Shown: positions 7,567 to 16,584, counted from the stretch's first letter. The stretch is DNA of 64,000 nucleotides from Pseudomonas sp. 6D_7.1_Bac1 (GCF_025465945.1 NZ_JANLNW010000074.1:227198-291197), one strand, 5' to 3'. Notes: a model not told the origin generated them from the sequence alone. Program-made: numbers and translations.

Positions 7567-7869
7567 TCAGTAATACCCGTAAAAAATTCGGCAATTTACT
7601 GCAAAAAAACCCCACCCGTTTGTTGCAAAAGCATACCTCCAAGAGAGTGTTCCTCCTGATAGCATTACTCCGGGCTTTTTACCGCTATCTCTCTGAGTGT
7701 CGACTAGTGAAACGACAATAAAAAATGGCGTCTTCCCCGCTGGCGGTGGAAGTATTGCTATTGATCCGCTAACAGAGTTGGTATCTACGAAGCCCTGCAA
7801 CTGGCTTAGGTTCATGGTCATGTCTACCAAAAGACGCCCGGAGGCGTCATAGGTGGTTAGTCCGGTCAT
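7567..7869 (-). CDS. Small tail-region protein
   Basis: The 100-aa beta-rich protein begins MTGLTTYDASGRLLVDMT. Its start overlaps the stop of J by 4 bases, so it is translationally coupled to the host-specificity protein. Like its downstream neighbour it is AT-richer than J. It probably belongs to the tail tip; no family was recognised. Confidence 0.65.
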   Translation of the reverse strand: MTGLTTYDASGRLLVDMTMNLSQLQGFVDTNSVSGSIAILPPPAGKTPFFIVVSLVDTQRDSGKKPGVMLSGGTLSWRYAFATNGWGFFAVNCRIFYGYY

Positions 7870-10800
7870 ACGCTAAGGTTGATCGCTAGGTTTCCGTTCG
7901 GGTGATACAGCCTCACGGAACTGTTATTGATCGCCAGCCGACTCTGCCCTGCGCCCTGTCCATTCATCTCAAACCCTCCATTTTTGAAAATTGCCCAGCC
8001 GGTCTGCCCCCACACGTAGTTGGTTGAGCAAATGTAATCGCCGATCTTGGCGTTGGTGATGGTGCCGTCCTGAATGAACGCGTCCCGAATAAACGTCTGC
8101 CCGCCCGAGACTGCAAACGGTGAGACGGGCGTGCCGTTGGCCAGGTTCAGCAACATGAAGGTGTCGGCCCTGACGACGAACTGGGACGACACCCCAGATG
8201 GATCGACCTGAAGACCGAGCCCAAACGATGCGGCGTACTTTTGACCGCCGGCGGTGGTCTCCATCTTCACCGACCACAGCGTCTCCATCTTGCCCTCGAC
8301 GGTTGCCTGGGCCTTGGAGACCGTCTGTACCGCAGCAGTGTTGCCATTGATCGAGGCCTGCAACTGCTCCGAGCGCTCTACCAGGGCTTTGTCCGCCGAG
8401 GCCAAGGCGCGGGTTTCCTGCGCAAACAGCGCCGTGCTCTGCCAATCCTTGATAACCCCGGATAAAGCACCATCACCGCTGTCATCCCGGCCTAGGGTGT
8501 ACACCGCGCGCACGGTGTTCTTCACACCGGCAACCGCCTCATCAGTAGCCGCCTGAGCCGTCTCGACCTGCTGAATATCCGCTGCGTTGCCGTCGACGCC
8601 GGCCTTCAGTTGATCCAGGCGTTCGGCGGTGGCCAGCTTGTCCGTCGCGACCACGGATTCCAGCGAGCGGATGCCCGCCTTGTTCTCGCCCACCGCCGCA
8701 TCCAGTGCCGTGGTGCGCTCGACCTGCGCCAGGTTGTCGGACGCCTGAACCTTCACCTGCTGCGCAAACGAGGCGCTGACCTCCCAGTCGTTGAGCGCTC
8801 CGGCCAGTGATGCCGAGCCGTCATCGGCGCGATACGCCGCCCGCAGCGACTGCAAGGCCGTTGCCGACGCGGTGACCTTGCCGTCCACCTCGGTGATCTT
8901 GGTGGTGTCGAGCGCCACCTGTTCGGCCAGCGCGTTGGCGGATTGCAGCAGGGTTCCGACATCCGTCCAGTAAGTGGCGTTCGGTGGCGCTGCATCCACC
9001 GGTACCGCGCTGATCGCCTGGTACAGGTGCTGGCCTTGCCGAACGATCTCGCCGGCGACGTAGGTCTTGGTCGGGTCATACGCCAGGGCATCGGTGACCT
9101 GATCGATCAGCTCTGCCAGCTCCGCCTTGGCCTGGTCCAGACGATCATTCACCGACCCCGGACCAGTGCCATCGATCAACTCGATGCGGTCGAGCAGGTG
9201 CTTGCCCAGCTCCGACTCGGTGAGTTTACCGACCAGCATGTCCAGCACTGGCGAAGCGTCCGAACTGGCCTGCCCCATCACCCCATTGCCAGCTGGATAG
9301 AATGGCCCGACGTTGCCGGTCCGATCGATCAGCCGCGCCCAGAAGAAGAACGTCGCGCCCGCCTTCAGGCTCTGCATCGCGTAGTCGTTTTGCGGGTACA
9401 CCAGATCCGCCAGCTTGGTCGCTGCCTCCTGGTTGTTGGTCGACCCGTACCAGATCTCTGTGCGCTGGGTATCCTCGGCGCCAGCGGGAAAGCCCCACTT
9501 GAGGCCGATGCCGAACAGCAGGCTGCTGGTGTTCAGGTACGACACCGCCGGCGGCAAGCCCTCCTTGCCCTTGAGTTGGGTCAGGTTCGAACTCTTCCAA
9601 ATCGACGAGATGTCGAAGGCGCTCACCGCCCTCACTCGGGCCAGATAGGCGCCAGCATAAATGCCAGTCACATCGACACTGGTCGAGCCCGTGCGCTGCA
9701 CCTTGATCCAGTTGCCGCTGTCCTTGCGCCATTCCACGTCATAGGCCACGGCGCCGGTTACAGCAGGCCAGGAGATGTTCATGGTGCTGATCGCAATACC
9801 CTGATCGACCGAATAGTTCGAGGACAAGGTGACGCTGGCCGGCGGCGATACGACGGTAATCGGAATCACGCTGATCGGTCGTTCTTCCAGGCGCGCGCCG
9901 GTGTCGATGTGCGCGAACTTGCTCGGGTCGTACTGCACGGCCGAGATTTCGAATACACCTGGCTCTGGCCGCGACACGCTGGTCACCCGGTACAGCGGAA
10001 TGGCCAGGTCGTCGGCATCCAGTGCCCACACCAGCTGCGGTTCAGGCGCCGCCGAATAAGCGACGGTCACGGTGACCTTGCGGCCGCTGACCAACTGCAC
10101 CGTCCGGCCCTCGCACTTACCGTTCGGCAGGTTGAGAATCAGCCGGTCACCGGCCTTGGCTTGAGTATCGCGGTCCAGGGTGATGACGCGGCCGGACACC
10201 GTCGCAATCCGCCCACCGACGGCACGGCCCGCCAACAGCTCGTCCGCCACGGGGATCACGTAGCCAGGCAGCGGAATGCGACCATCGAGACCCACCTTGA
10301 ACGAGATACCGCGGTCCTTCGAGTTTGTCAGCAGCGCCCACTTACCGCGGCGCTGTGCCTCCGACTCGCGAGTGCAGCCGATCGCACTGATCTCCAGCGG
10401 ATTGTCGCCGTATCGCCGTTGCAACTTGGTATCGGTAACCGCGGTGACGTCCGTGTCGTAGTTGTTCGCCGGGTTGTCGTAGCTGATCAGTGCGCGGCTG
10501 TACCGGGTGCGCTCCGACGCACTCGAGTAGGTGAACTTGCCGTCGATGACATTCGCCCGGGTGTAAGCAAAATCGAAGTCGGTCGCACGCGGCATGTCGG
10601 ACAGAGTGAAGACTTGGCCTTGAGCCCAGTAGGTCATGCCGCGGTAGATCGCGGAAATGTCGCGGAGCAGCGACCAGGCGTCGGCTTTACCCTGCAGGTT
10701 CAGGTTGCAGATGAAGCGTGGTTCTTGGCCACCCTTCCCGTCCGGTACCAACTGGTCACAATATTGGGCGATCCGGTACAGCTCCCACTTATCGACCTGC

Positions 10801-11714
10801 CAGGGTTTGATGCGCCGGCCGAGGCCGAAGCGGTCGTTGACGGTGATGCCGTAGGTGACCCAGGCCGGGTTGTCGGTCCAAGCCAGCTTGAAGGTGCCGT
10901 CCCAGATACCAATGTAACTGCGACTGTCCGGATCGTAGTTGCTTGGTACCTGCCACTTGCGGGCCCGGCAGTCCACGGTAACTGCCGGGATGTTGCGGAA
11001 CTGCTCGGCCGAAAACTCGATGTAGAGCAAGGCGGTGTTCGGGTATCGCAGCTTGGCGTCGATCACCTCGGTGAATCCGGCGATCTGCATGGTGTCAGCG
11101 ATTTTATTGTTGTTCTGGTTGGGTGTGAGACGAGTCACGCGGATCAGCCAGCCGCTGGACGCCGCTGGCAGATCGATGCGGCGGGTACGCTCGTAGGTGC
11201 TGGTGGTTTTCCCGTCTACCGCCTCATACAGAGCATCCATATAGCCGCCGCCATCAGTGGCCACCTCGACCTTGTATTCAATTCGGTAGCCGTTGACGTT
11301 GCCGTTGGAGTCCACCGATTGCAGCATTGGCCAGGCAAAGCGCAGGCGTACGGCCGAAAGCTCGGTGTTACTGATCGCACGAACCCAGGGGGTGCCACTG
11401 CGCAGCTCGATGCCGAGGGAAGTTTCATTTTCGACCGAGGGGATACCCTGGATATAGCCCTGCTCAACTGAGCCGCTGCGGTACTCCCACTTCACATTCG
11501 GGAAGTTCATGTTGCCCTGTGGATCTTGCAGCGGCGTGTTGTCCAGGTAGATGTCCTGCGCGGTCGGGTTTCCGGCGAATTCACCCTCGCCAACGGCGAT
11601 CAGGATCTTGGCCATCGCCACCGAGCGCAGACTGTCCGGCGCTTCGATCGGGGTCTTGGGCTTGTCCGATCCGCCCTTGGCGCCGTAAATGTCGATTTGT
11701 TGTGCTGCGCCCAT
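7866..11714 (-). CDS. J: Tail tip host-specificity protein J
   Basis: The 1282-aa protein is the lambda J homolog. The N-terminal 600 residues are the conserved hub (GAKGGSDKPKTPIEAPDSL; SVEQGYIQGIPSVE). Fibronectin-like repeats follow (about residues 690-850), then a long Ala/Gln-rich helical region with repeated LNDWEVSASFAQQ-like units, and a C-terminal DUF1983-like domain. It forms the tip of the tail and binds the host receptor. Start ATG 11714 has GGAGAAAAGC upstream and matches the family start; an upstream in-frame extension to 11825 overlaps gene I and is unlikely. Confidence 0.9.
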   Translation of the reverse strand: MGAAQQIDIYGAKGGSDKPKTPIEAPDSLRSVAMAKILIAVGEGEFAGNPTAQDIYLDNTPLQDPQGNMNFPNVKWEYRSGSVEQGYIQGIPSVENETSLGIELRSGTPWVRAISNTELSAVRLRFAWPMLQSVDSNGNVNGYRIEYKVEVATDGGGYMDALYEAVDGKTTSTYERTRRIDLPAASSGWLIRVTRLTPNQNNNKIADTMQIAGFTEVIDAKLRYPNTALLYIEFSAEQFRNIPAVTVDCRARKWQVPSNYDPDSRSYIGIWDGTFKLAWTDNPAWVTYGITVNDRFGLGRRIKPWQVDKWELYRIAQYCDQLVPDGKGGQEPRFICNLNLQGKADAWSLLRDISAIYRGMTYWAQGQVFTLSDMPRATDFDFAYTRANVIDGKFTYSSASERTRYSRALISYDNPANNYDTDVTAVTDTKLQRRYGDNPLEISAIGCTRESEAQRRGKWALLTNSKDRGISFKVGLDGRIPLPGYVIPVADELLAGRAVGGRIATVSGRVITLDRDTQAKAGDRLILNLPNGKCEGRTVQLVSGRKVTVTVAYSAAPEPQLVWALDADDLAIPLYRVTSVSRPEPGVFEISAVQYDPSKFAHIDTGARLEERPISVIPITVVSPPASVTLSSNYSVDQGIAISTMNISWPAVTGAVAYDVEWRKDSGNWIKVQRTGSTSVDVTGIYAGAYLARVRAVSAFDISSIWKSSNLTQLKGKEGLPPAVSYLNTSSLLFGIGLKWGFPAGAEDTQRTEIWYGSTNNQEAATKLADLVYPQNDYAMQSLKAGATFFFWARLIDRTGNVGPFYPAGNGVMGQASSDASPVLDMLVGKLTESELGKHLLDRIELIDGTGPGSVNDRLDQAKAELAELIDQVTDALAYDPTKTYVAGEIVRQGQHLYQAISAVPVDAAPPNATYWTDVGTLLQSANALAEQVALDTTKITEVDGKVTASATALQSLRAAYRADDGSASLAGALNDWEVSASFAQQVKVQASDNLAQVERTTALDAAVGENKAGIRSLESVVATDKLATAERLDQLKAGVDGNAADIQQVETAQAATDEAVAGVKNTVRAVYTLGRDDSGDGALSGVIKDWQSTALFAQETRALASADKALVERSEQLQASINGNTAAVQTVSKAQATVEGKMETLWSVKMETTAGGQKYAASFGLGLQVDPSGVSSQFVVRADTFMLLNLANGTPVSPFAVSGGQTFIRDAFIQDGTITNAKIGDYICSTNYVWGQTGWAIFKNGGFEMNGQGAGQSRLAINNSSVRLYHPNGNLAINLSV

Positions 11715-11715
11715 G

Positions 11716-11752
11716 CTTTTCTCCAGGCAATAAAAAACCGCCTCATGGGCGG
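11716..11752 (-). repeat. Cassette-boundary element 3, before J
   Basis: The terminator stem CCGCC/GGCGG and T run on the minus strand lead into GCCTGGAGAAAAGC and the J start. It lies between I and J, where a functional terminator would otherwise cut off J and all later genes. Confidence 0.75.
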
Positions 11753-11773
11753 CTGCGGTGTTTGGTGAGTTGC

Positions 11774-12367
11774 CTACATCTGGTCTTCGGCGTAGATCGC
11801 GGCGCTGATGATTGCCCCACCCCAACGGCGTTTGCCGATACAGAGCGGTACAGGGTTACCCGACGCCGTGGTGTTCTTGGCGCTGCCGAAGGCGTAGCCA
11901 GGGGTGTTTTCTGGGGCGGCGCTGGTCTTGAGGCCTTTGGGCTGGGGGCTGAGCATTTGGATTACGCCGCCGGCGACCATCGCAATACCCGCGCCAATCA
12001 GTGGGGCACCAAAAGGGGTTGTAGACAGAAACGTACCAGCAACTATCAAAATTGCCCCGACTATCGTCTGGAGAATTCCAGCGCGTTTGCTGCCAGTGAT
12101 TATTGGAGCAATGCGAATGTCTCCATCTCCTCCATAACCGAGCTCTTTCTCCTTAAGGTTCTTTGATCCACGGAAGATGGCGAACTCCATTCCTCTAGAC
12201 TTTGCATTGGATATGAAGCGTTCGAAACCAGGGATTTGGACACACAGCGCCTTTATCGCTTCAGCCGGCGAGCGTACGGACAGCCTGAAAGAACGACCAA
12301 ACTGCCGAAGGGCACCGTACAGCTTGATCGTGGTTAACGGTTGGTACTCTATTGCTACAGTCGACAT
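11774..12367 (-). CDS. I: Tail assembly protein I
   Basis: The 197-aa protein matches the lambda tail assembly I family: ubiquitin-like N-terminus (KLYGALRQFGRSFRLSVRSP) followed by a hydrophobic Gly-rich middle (ILIVAGTFLSTTPFGAPLIG) and a PLCIGKRRWGG end. Such proteins act in tail-tip assembly and are not found in the virion. The start is ATG 12367 with GGAGAAAAGTG upstream. It lies in the usual I-J order. Confidence 0.9.
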   Translation of the reverse strand: MSTVAIEYQPLTTIKLYGALRQFGRSFRLSVRSPAEAIKALCVQIPGFERFISNAKSRGMEFAIFRGSKNLKEKELGYGGDGDIRIAPIITGSKRAGILQTIVGAILIVAGTFLSTTPFGAPLIGAGIAMVAGGVIQMLSPQPKGLKTSAAPENTPGYAFGSAKNTTASGNPVPLCIGKRRWGGAIISAAIYAEDQM

Positions 12368-12404
12368 CACTTTTCTCCAGGCAATAAAAAGCCCCCGTAG
12401 GCGG
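12367..12404 (-). repeat. Cassette-boundary element 4, before I
   Basis: The ribosome-site half is identical to 5101-5124 over 24 bases. The terminator stem next to it is imperfect here, so the element may be partly decayed. Confidence 0.7.
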
Positions 12405-12417
12405 CGATTGTGATTGG

Positions 12418-12840
12418 TTACTCGTAATCCACATAAGGACTCAGATAAAACCCACTCATATCCACGCTCAGTCTGAAAAGGCTCTCTTGATTTGCCTTCA
12501 CGCTTGCTGAGATGGTTCTAACTGCGGCACCGCCGCACAAGCCTGAGTTGGCAAGACCTGCTCCAACATTAACCGCGCCTGCAGGCACGAGAAATGTTGC
12601 TCTTTGCCCTTGACCAAGCTTGGCCGCCTTGCGCCCATCGATGTAAAACACCAAGTCGCAACCAGACCCAACAGCCCCGCCATCACGAACCACAGTGATT
12701 TTTCCTGATGGCTCAGCTGGCTTAGTCTGGAAGCCGTAGATTTCATCCCTTGGAACCGGCGTTGCATCTCGTACTGAAATAGCAGACGAGGCGCACCCCG
12801 CCAGCATCGCCACCGCCCAAGCTCCTACGAGCAATTTCAT
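12418..12840 (-). CDS. Lipoprotein moron in the tail operon
   Basis: The 140-aa protein has a lipoprotein signal (MKLLVGAWAVAMLAGCASS, lipobox LAGC). The mature part (YIDGRKAAKLGQGQRATFLVPAG) resembles DUF2846-type lipoproteins by eye. It is not a tail component in lambda-type phages, so it is an insert between I and K. A terminator sits just upstream (12894). It could alter the lysogen surface or exclude other phages. Confidence 0.75.
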   Translation of the reverse strand: MKLLVGAWAVAMLAGCASSAISVRDATPVPRDEIYGFQTKPAEPSGKITVVRDGGAVGSGCDLVFYIDGRKAAKLGQGQRATFLVPAGAVNVGAGLANSGLCGGAAVRTISASVKANQESLFRLSVDMSGFYLSPYVDYE

Positions 12841-12893
12841 GTCGTTCCCTCGTTGAGATTTGGCGAGACTTTAGCATTGGGTGGGCGGAAACG

Positions 12894-12919
12894 AAAAAGC
12901 CCAGCGGGTGGGCTGGGCT
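12894..12919 (-). terminator. Terminator between zeta module and lipoprotein
   Basis: An 8-bp stem AGCCCAGC/GCTGGGCT is followed on the minus strand by a T run. It would end the zeta-toxin transcript. Confidence 0.75.
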
Positions 12920-12946
12920 TAAGTACGCAATCGCAATGGCGGCCAC

Positions 12947-13138
12947 TTACTTTCTTGTGGTCTTAATCTCGCCAGAACTGGCTGAGTTAATGACGGCTTT
13001 CTGCTCGCAAATCGCGGCAGTTGCGGCTATCCGATAGACCTCTCGTCTTTCCTCCACGGACCCGTGGCGGAAAAAATCAGACATCGTCGAAGAGCCAGAG
13101 GCCTTCGTCGTAACGTCTGCCACCTTTTCGCCTTTCAT
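12947..13138 (-). CDS. Small partner of zeta toxin, putative antitoxin
   Basis: The 63-aa protein begins MKGEKVADVTTKASGSSTMS and contains SDFFRHGSVEERREVYRIA, a short helical segment I associate with small proteins next to phage-encoded zeta-like kinases. Its start overlaps the toxin stop (ATGA), so the two are co-translated. Toxin-first order is the reverse of classical epsilon-zeta. The antitoxin role is inferred. Confidence 0.6.
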   Translation of the reverse strand: MKGEKVADVTTKASGSSTMSDFFRHGSVEERREVYRIAATAAICEQKAVINSASSGEIKTTRK

Positions 13139-13866
13139 TGGGTTACTCCGTTCAAAATATTTTCAAGCTCTTCGTGAGCATAGGGCTGGTTGACGAACCC
13201 GTCAATTTCGTCGGCTGAAAGGTCGATGCCGATGTCAGCGTTTTCGCCATCGTTATCCTTGATGATCACGTCTACCTGCAACGAGCCTTCGAATTGTCGC
13301 TTGAGCGCGCAAACAGATACTTTTGCTGCGTAGAACTGTCTGACAAACTCAGGGCAAGGAATGTTCCTTCCGTCCTTTTTCTCCCTGGCGAGCACAAATT
13401 CCCAAGCGAGTTCAGGCCGCTGATACACGTAAATGATCTGTGCCGACCTGTTTACCTTATCAAGGGCTCGCGCGATATTTCGCCGCGCGACCTCAAGGTT
13501 TGCAAGCGTCCCGTCCAGCAGGAAGGATTGTCGCTGGTTGTAGACTAGGTCTATGGTTCGCTCAACAAACTTTGTCACTCCACGCTGGAAAAGGCTAGAG
13601 TTTCGGCCTGTGTACTCGGGGAAGTAATCTCTGAAGTCGTCTGGATCAATTCGCAATGCCCTCGATCCGCGGGCCTGCATCACCTCAATGAAAGCCTTAG
13701 ACACCTCGGTCTTCCCAGCACCTGGAGATCCAGCCATGAATACGGAAACAGGGTATTCATCACCGGGATAGGTATTTAAACACGTCAGCTCGCGCGTGAC
13801 TCGAGTTCGATTTTCCTTTGCAAACTCCAGCGCACGATCAGAAATTTCCTGCTCTTCCTGGGTCAT
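13135..13866 (-). CDS. Zeta toxin family P-loop kinase
   Basis: The 243-aa protein has a Walker A (GSPGAGKTE, near residue 46) and the zeta-type loop RIDPDDFRDYFPEYTG with the expected acidic catalytic residue, followed by NSSLFQRG. Zeta toxins phosphorylate UDP-activated amino sugars or other small substrates and stop growth. ATG 13866 with GGATGAG upstream is preferred over a GTG 15 bases earlier. The gene sits between tail genes K and I, where it is a moron. It could act in prophage maintenance, abortive infection or lysis timing. Confidence 0.85.
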   Translation of the reverse strand: MTQEEQEISDRALEFAKENRTRVTRELTCLNTYPGDEYPVSVFMAGSPGAGKTEVSKAFIEVMQARGSRALRIDPDDFRDYFPEYTGRNSSLFQRGVTKFVERTIDLVYNQRQSFLLDGTLANLEVARRNIARALDKVNRSAQIIYVYQRPELAWEFVLAREKKDGRNIPCPEFVRQFYAAKVSVCALKRQFEGSLQVDVIIKDNDGENADIGIDLSADEIDGFVNQPYAHEELENILNGVTQ

Positions 13867-14005
13867 GGTCTCATCCTTCACGAGAACCCGGACTCTAGCA
13901 CTCTATACCCTGTCCAGGCATCCAGCATGGATGGAATGCCAGTGGCGTGAATGGATCCGACCATAGTAGCGTTCGGACACCATCAATAACTTATGTGCGC
14001 CAAAA

Positions 14006-14272
14006 ATGACCCCAGAAGAAATTGCCGACCAACTTGAAGCTCAAGCCGGCGTAAATGTCGCTGTCATTGAAATCCTCAAAAGGCTTTCCTCGACGATTAC
14101 GGTAAGGCTCCCTTCAGATTTCCGATCAGATTTTCAGGAATTAATTGCCGACCTTTCTAGAGACGAGGTAGTCACACAGGAACTCTCAGGGCTACAAAAA
14201 GAGGCATTCGACGAAGTAATAGATGCTGTCGCATCAACCATCGAAGACACCAACAAAAGCTTTAGCAGATAG
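14006..14272 (+). CDS. Small acidic protein, unknown
   Basis: The 88-aa helical protein begins MTPEEIADQLEAQAGVNVAV and runs against the late operon. No ribosome site is obvious, so its transcript may be leaderless or the start may be wrong. It sits in the same moron pocket as the zeta pair. No family recognised. Confidence 0.5.
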   Translation: MTPEEIADQLEAQAGVNVAVIEILKRLSSTITVRLPSDFRSDFQELIADLSRDEVVTQELSGLQKEAFDEVIDAVASTIEDTNKSFSR

Positions 14273-14352
14273 AGGATTTCCGAGTCCTTTGCCTGCAAGC
14301 CCAAGGACTGGGATTGCGCCAATTTCGGCGCGGACAACGCAAGGAAAGTGAA

Positions 14353-14586
14353 ATGAGTGACAAGAAAGTACTGAGTTCATTCGAGACGGGCACGCTCGCC
14401 GCGATCACCCTGATAGGGACCGCACTCGCAACGCTAGACGTATCGAAGCGCACGCTAATCAGCGATGCCGCGCAGTCTCTTATCGAAGAGCTGCCTGTTG
14501 ATCGCGAGTACGCGGACGGCTCCTCGGGTCATCAGCTGGCACTTCGAGCGCTGATAAAAGGCTTGCACCCAACTCAGTCGTCGTAA
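14353..14586 (+). CDS. Small protein, unknown
   Basis: The 77-aa protein begins MSDKKVLSSFETGTLAAITL with AAGGAAAG seven bases upstream. It is mostly helical with a mildly hydrophobic N-terminal third. It follows the gene at 14006 on the same strand by 80 bases. No family recognised. Confidence 0.55.
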   Translation: MSDKKVLSSFETGTLAAITLIGTALATLDVSKRTLISDAAQSLIEELPVDREYADGSSGHQLALRALIKGLHPTQSS

Positions 14587-14683
14587 TCTGACGACTAAGC
14601 CACTGCAGCACCTTCCCTGCGTCGCGATGACCAGGGAAGCGGTCATCTGTCATGCCGCTTGATTCCTCTTTTTCTTTGCTCAT
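14480..14683 (-). CDS. Possible small late-operon protein
   Basis: The 67-aa ORF begins MSKEKEESSGMTDDRFPGHR and has a strong AGGAGG six bases before ATG 14683, better than that of the opposing gene. It overlaps the plus-strand gene at 14353 by about 107 bases, so one of the two may be false. Directly follows K in the late operon direction. Confidence 0.35.
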   Translation of the reverse strand: MSKEKEESSGMTDDRFPGHRDAGKVLQWLSRQITTTELGASLLSALEVPADDPRSRPRTRDQQAALR

Positions 14684-14708
14684 GCGAGCCTCCTGCGACT
14701 TAGCCGCA

Positions 14709-15473
14709 TCATGTGGTTGTTTGTGCATCTTTGTGCCTGAGGATCAGGCGTGTACGGTCCAGCCAGGGCCCACCAAATACGATGATCTCGCTCGGCCGTC
14801 CGTACAGGTGGTGCAGCAGGAAAGGCCCCGGTCCGAACGCACCTGACTGTTCGCCCGGTAGCGTCGGATCTGCACCGAGATAGATCCCTGCGTGGTTCGG
14901 ATGCACAGTCCGGCCGACCGCCATCACGATCAAGTCGCCGCGCTGCGGTTGATCGACCTTGTAAAATCCGGCCGCCTCGTAATTTGCCTCGTACAGACTG
15001 GCGCTGTCAGTGCTTTCCCACCAGCCGTCCGCGCGCTTAAAGGCTTCGAACTCAATGCCGTATTCGCGCCTGTAGAACTCCTCGCAGACCGCCCAGCAGT
15101 CCCAGGCGCCATGAACGAATGGCCGATTGAGCAGCGGCGTGCTTCCGGTCGGCACGATGGTGCGTAGATCCGCCTCGGGCCAACTGAGAATGTGCCAGGA
15201 CAACGCCGTAGCCTCACACATGGCCAGGTCATGCGGTGACGGTCGACTGGTGGCGTCCGGATGTGAGTGGACAATGCCGATCACCTCGCCCAAGTCCTCG
15301 GCAGCGGCATAGTCCTCTGGATCAAGCCGAAACTCTTCCTTCGGCTCGGTCGCGATATTCCGGCACGGGAAGTACTGTTGCTTCCTGCCGATCGCCAGCA
15401 AGAGACCACAGCACTCTTTCGGGTACTGGGCAGCCGCATGCGCCTGTATCGCGCTCAGGATATGCTTGCGCAT
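14709..15473 (-). CDS. K: Tail tip protein K (JAMM plus NlpC/P60 peptidase)
   Basis: The 254-aa protein has two domains. Residues 1-105 are a JAMM/MPN metallopeptidase with HSHPDATSRPSPHD, which fits H-S-H-x7-S-x2-D, and an upstream Glu in PKECCG. The C-terminal half is NlpC/P60 (catalytic Cys in GAWDCWAV, His in NHAGIYLG). This is the lambda K architecture; it may cut peptidoglycan cross-links as DNA enters. It lies between L and I in lambda order, with the zeta and lipoprotein inserts in between. Confidence 0.9.
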   Translation of the reverse strand: MRKHILSAIQAHAAAQYPKECCGLLLAIGRKQQYFPCRNIATEPKEEFRLDPEDYAAAEDLGEVIGIVHSHPDATSRPSPHDLAMCEATALSWHILSWPEADLRTIVPTGSTPLLNRPFVHGAWDCWAVCEEFYRREYGIEFEAFKRADGWWESTDSASLYEANYEAAGFYKVDQPQRGDLIVMAVGRTVHPNHAGIYLGADPTLPGEQSGAFGPGPFLLHHLYGRPSEIIVFGGPWLDRTRLILRHKDAQTTT

Positions 15474-15475
15474 AG

Positions 15476-16228
15476 TCAGCTCCGTGCAATCAGGGCGACG
15501 GCTGGAAAGCCACCGTGACTGAGTGGTTGGTTTTCACCGAAGCGCAACTTGCAGGACTTCAAACCACCCTTACACTGATCCTTGCTCGGGTCATCCGTGG
15601 GGTTGTCCTCGTCGTCAAACATGGCGCTGCTGGTGTGACCACAATTCGGCCCGCGGTAACCGCCAGTCATGGCCCAGTGGCAAAAGGTCGTCATCTGCCG
15701 ACCGGGCAGCCCGTGGTTATCGATCTCGCCCGGGGAGGACAGCTCCCACTGCACGACCTCGCCGTCTTCGCCGGTCTTCTGGTCGATGTACCAGATCTCG
15801 AGCGCCTCCTGCGTCGGGTCGGCGGTCGGGTTGCCCTCGGGAAAGTTCGCCGCGTCCAGGTACTGGGCCAGCGTCTCGCGAACCGTCAGTTGGAACTTCA
15901 GCAGGTCCTCAAATGCCAGGCACAGCGCTGTGATGCGACCGTTAACGTTGCCAGTACTGAAGGTTGGGCGAGTGGCTGTACCGTTGCTGTCCGCGCCAAT
16001 GCCTTCGATCTGCACCGGCCAGGCCGCGTACTCGTTGCCCTGCCACCAGATCGACTTCGCCGGAAGCTCATCCGGCGAACCGGCATAGGTCAGGAGCTCT
16101 TCCGGTGTATGCGGGATTGCGTGAGCATGGAAGCGCAGAACGTTGGCGCCGTACTCGGTACCGTCGATTTCAAACAGCCGCACTTCCCCGCCGGGCTCCA
16201 GTTTCTGGATGTCCGTGATTAATGCCAT
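15476..16228 (-). CDS. L: Minor tail protein L
   Basis: The 250-aa protein matches lambda gpL. Four Cys residues in the C-terminal 80 (TTFCHW, PNCGH, DQCKGG, KSCKLRFG) correspond to the four that bind the iron-sulfur cluster in gpL. It would help join tail tube and tip. It lies between M and K and is 2 bases from K. Confidence 0.9.
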   Translation of the reverse strand: MALITDIQKLEPGGEVRLFEIDGTEYGANVLRFHAHAIPHTPEELLTYAGSPDELPAKSIWWQGNEYAAWPVQIEGIGADSNGTATRPTFSTGNVNGRITALCLAFEDLLKFQLTVRETLAQYLDAANFPEGNPTADPTQEALEIWYIDQKTGEDGEVVQWELSSPGEIDNHGLPGRQMTTFCHWAMTGGYRGPNCGHTSSAMFDDEDNPTDDPSKDQCKGGLKSCKLRFGENQPLSHGGFPAVALIARS

Positions 16229-16239
16229 CAGGGTTTCCC

Positions 16240-16578
16240 TTATGGGTGAAAGGTTTGCTCGAAGGTGGCGGTCAGCGTGTAGACGTTGCCGCCCTTATGA
16301 GTTGGCTTGTAGCCGTTGCATTTGTAGAGGCCTAACTCACCAAGTGGTGGTGTCCAGAGAAACGCTTTCGCGCCCTGGTGGCGATCGAGGAAGGCCATGA
16401 TCTCCTTGGTCCCCGCCGAGCTGCCGGTGTGGCTGTAGGGCCAGGACTGCATTTTGTTGTTGATGCCGTCCGACACCGATTGACCGTATCCATCGCCAAA
16501 CTGCTTGGTACGGACGCGCTGCTTGATCTCGCCAGCCGCGCCCTTCTCGATCTGCCAGGTGAAGGTTTCGAGTGCCAT
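16240..16578 (-). CDS. M: Minor tail protein M
   Basis: The 112-aa protein begins MALETFTWQIEKGAAGEIKQ and has the conserved RVRTKQFGDGYGQ segment and C-terminal YTLTATFEQTF of the lambda M family. Such proteins form part of the distal tail ring. It is in the standard place between tape measure and L. Confidence 0.9.
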   Translation of the reverse strand: MALETFTWQIEKGAAGEIKQRVRTKQFGDGYGQSVSDGINNKMQSWPYSHTGSSAGTKEIMAFLDRHQGAKAFLWTPPLGELGLYKCNGYKPTHKGGNVYTLTATFEQTFHP

Positions 16579-16584
16579 AAATCA

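Noticed and set aside
8943..11471. 842-codon open frame on the plus strand
   Set aside because: It is antisense to J, which has clear homology and codon use. High-GC DNA leaves long open frames on the opposite strand; its Arg/Gln/His-rich translation is typical of such shadows.
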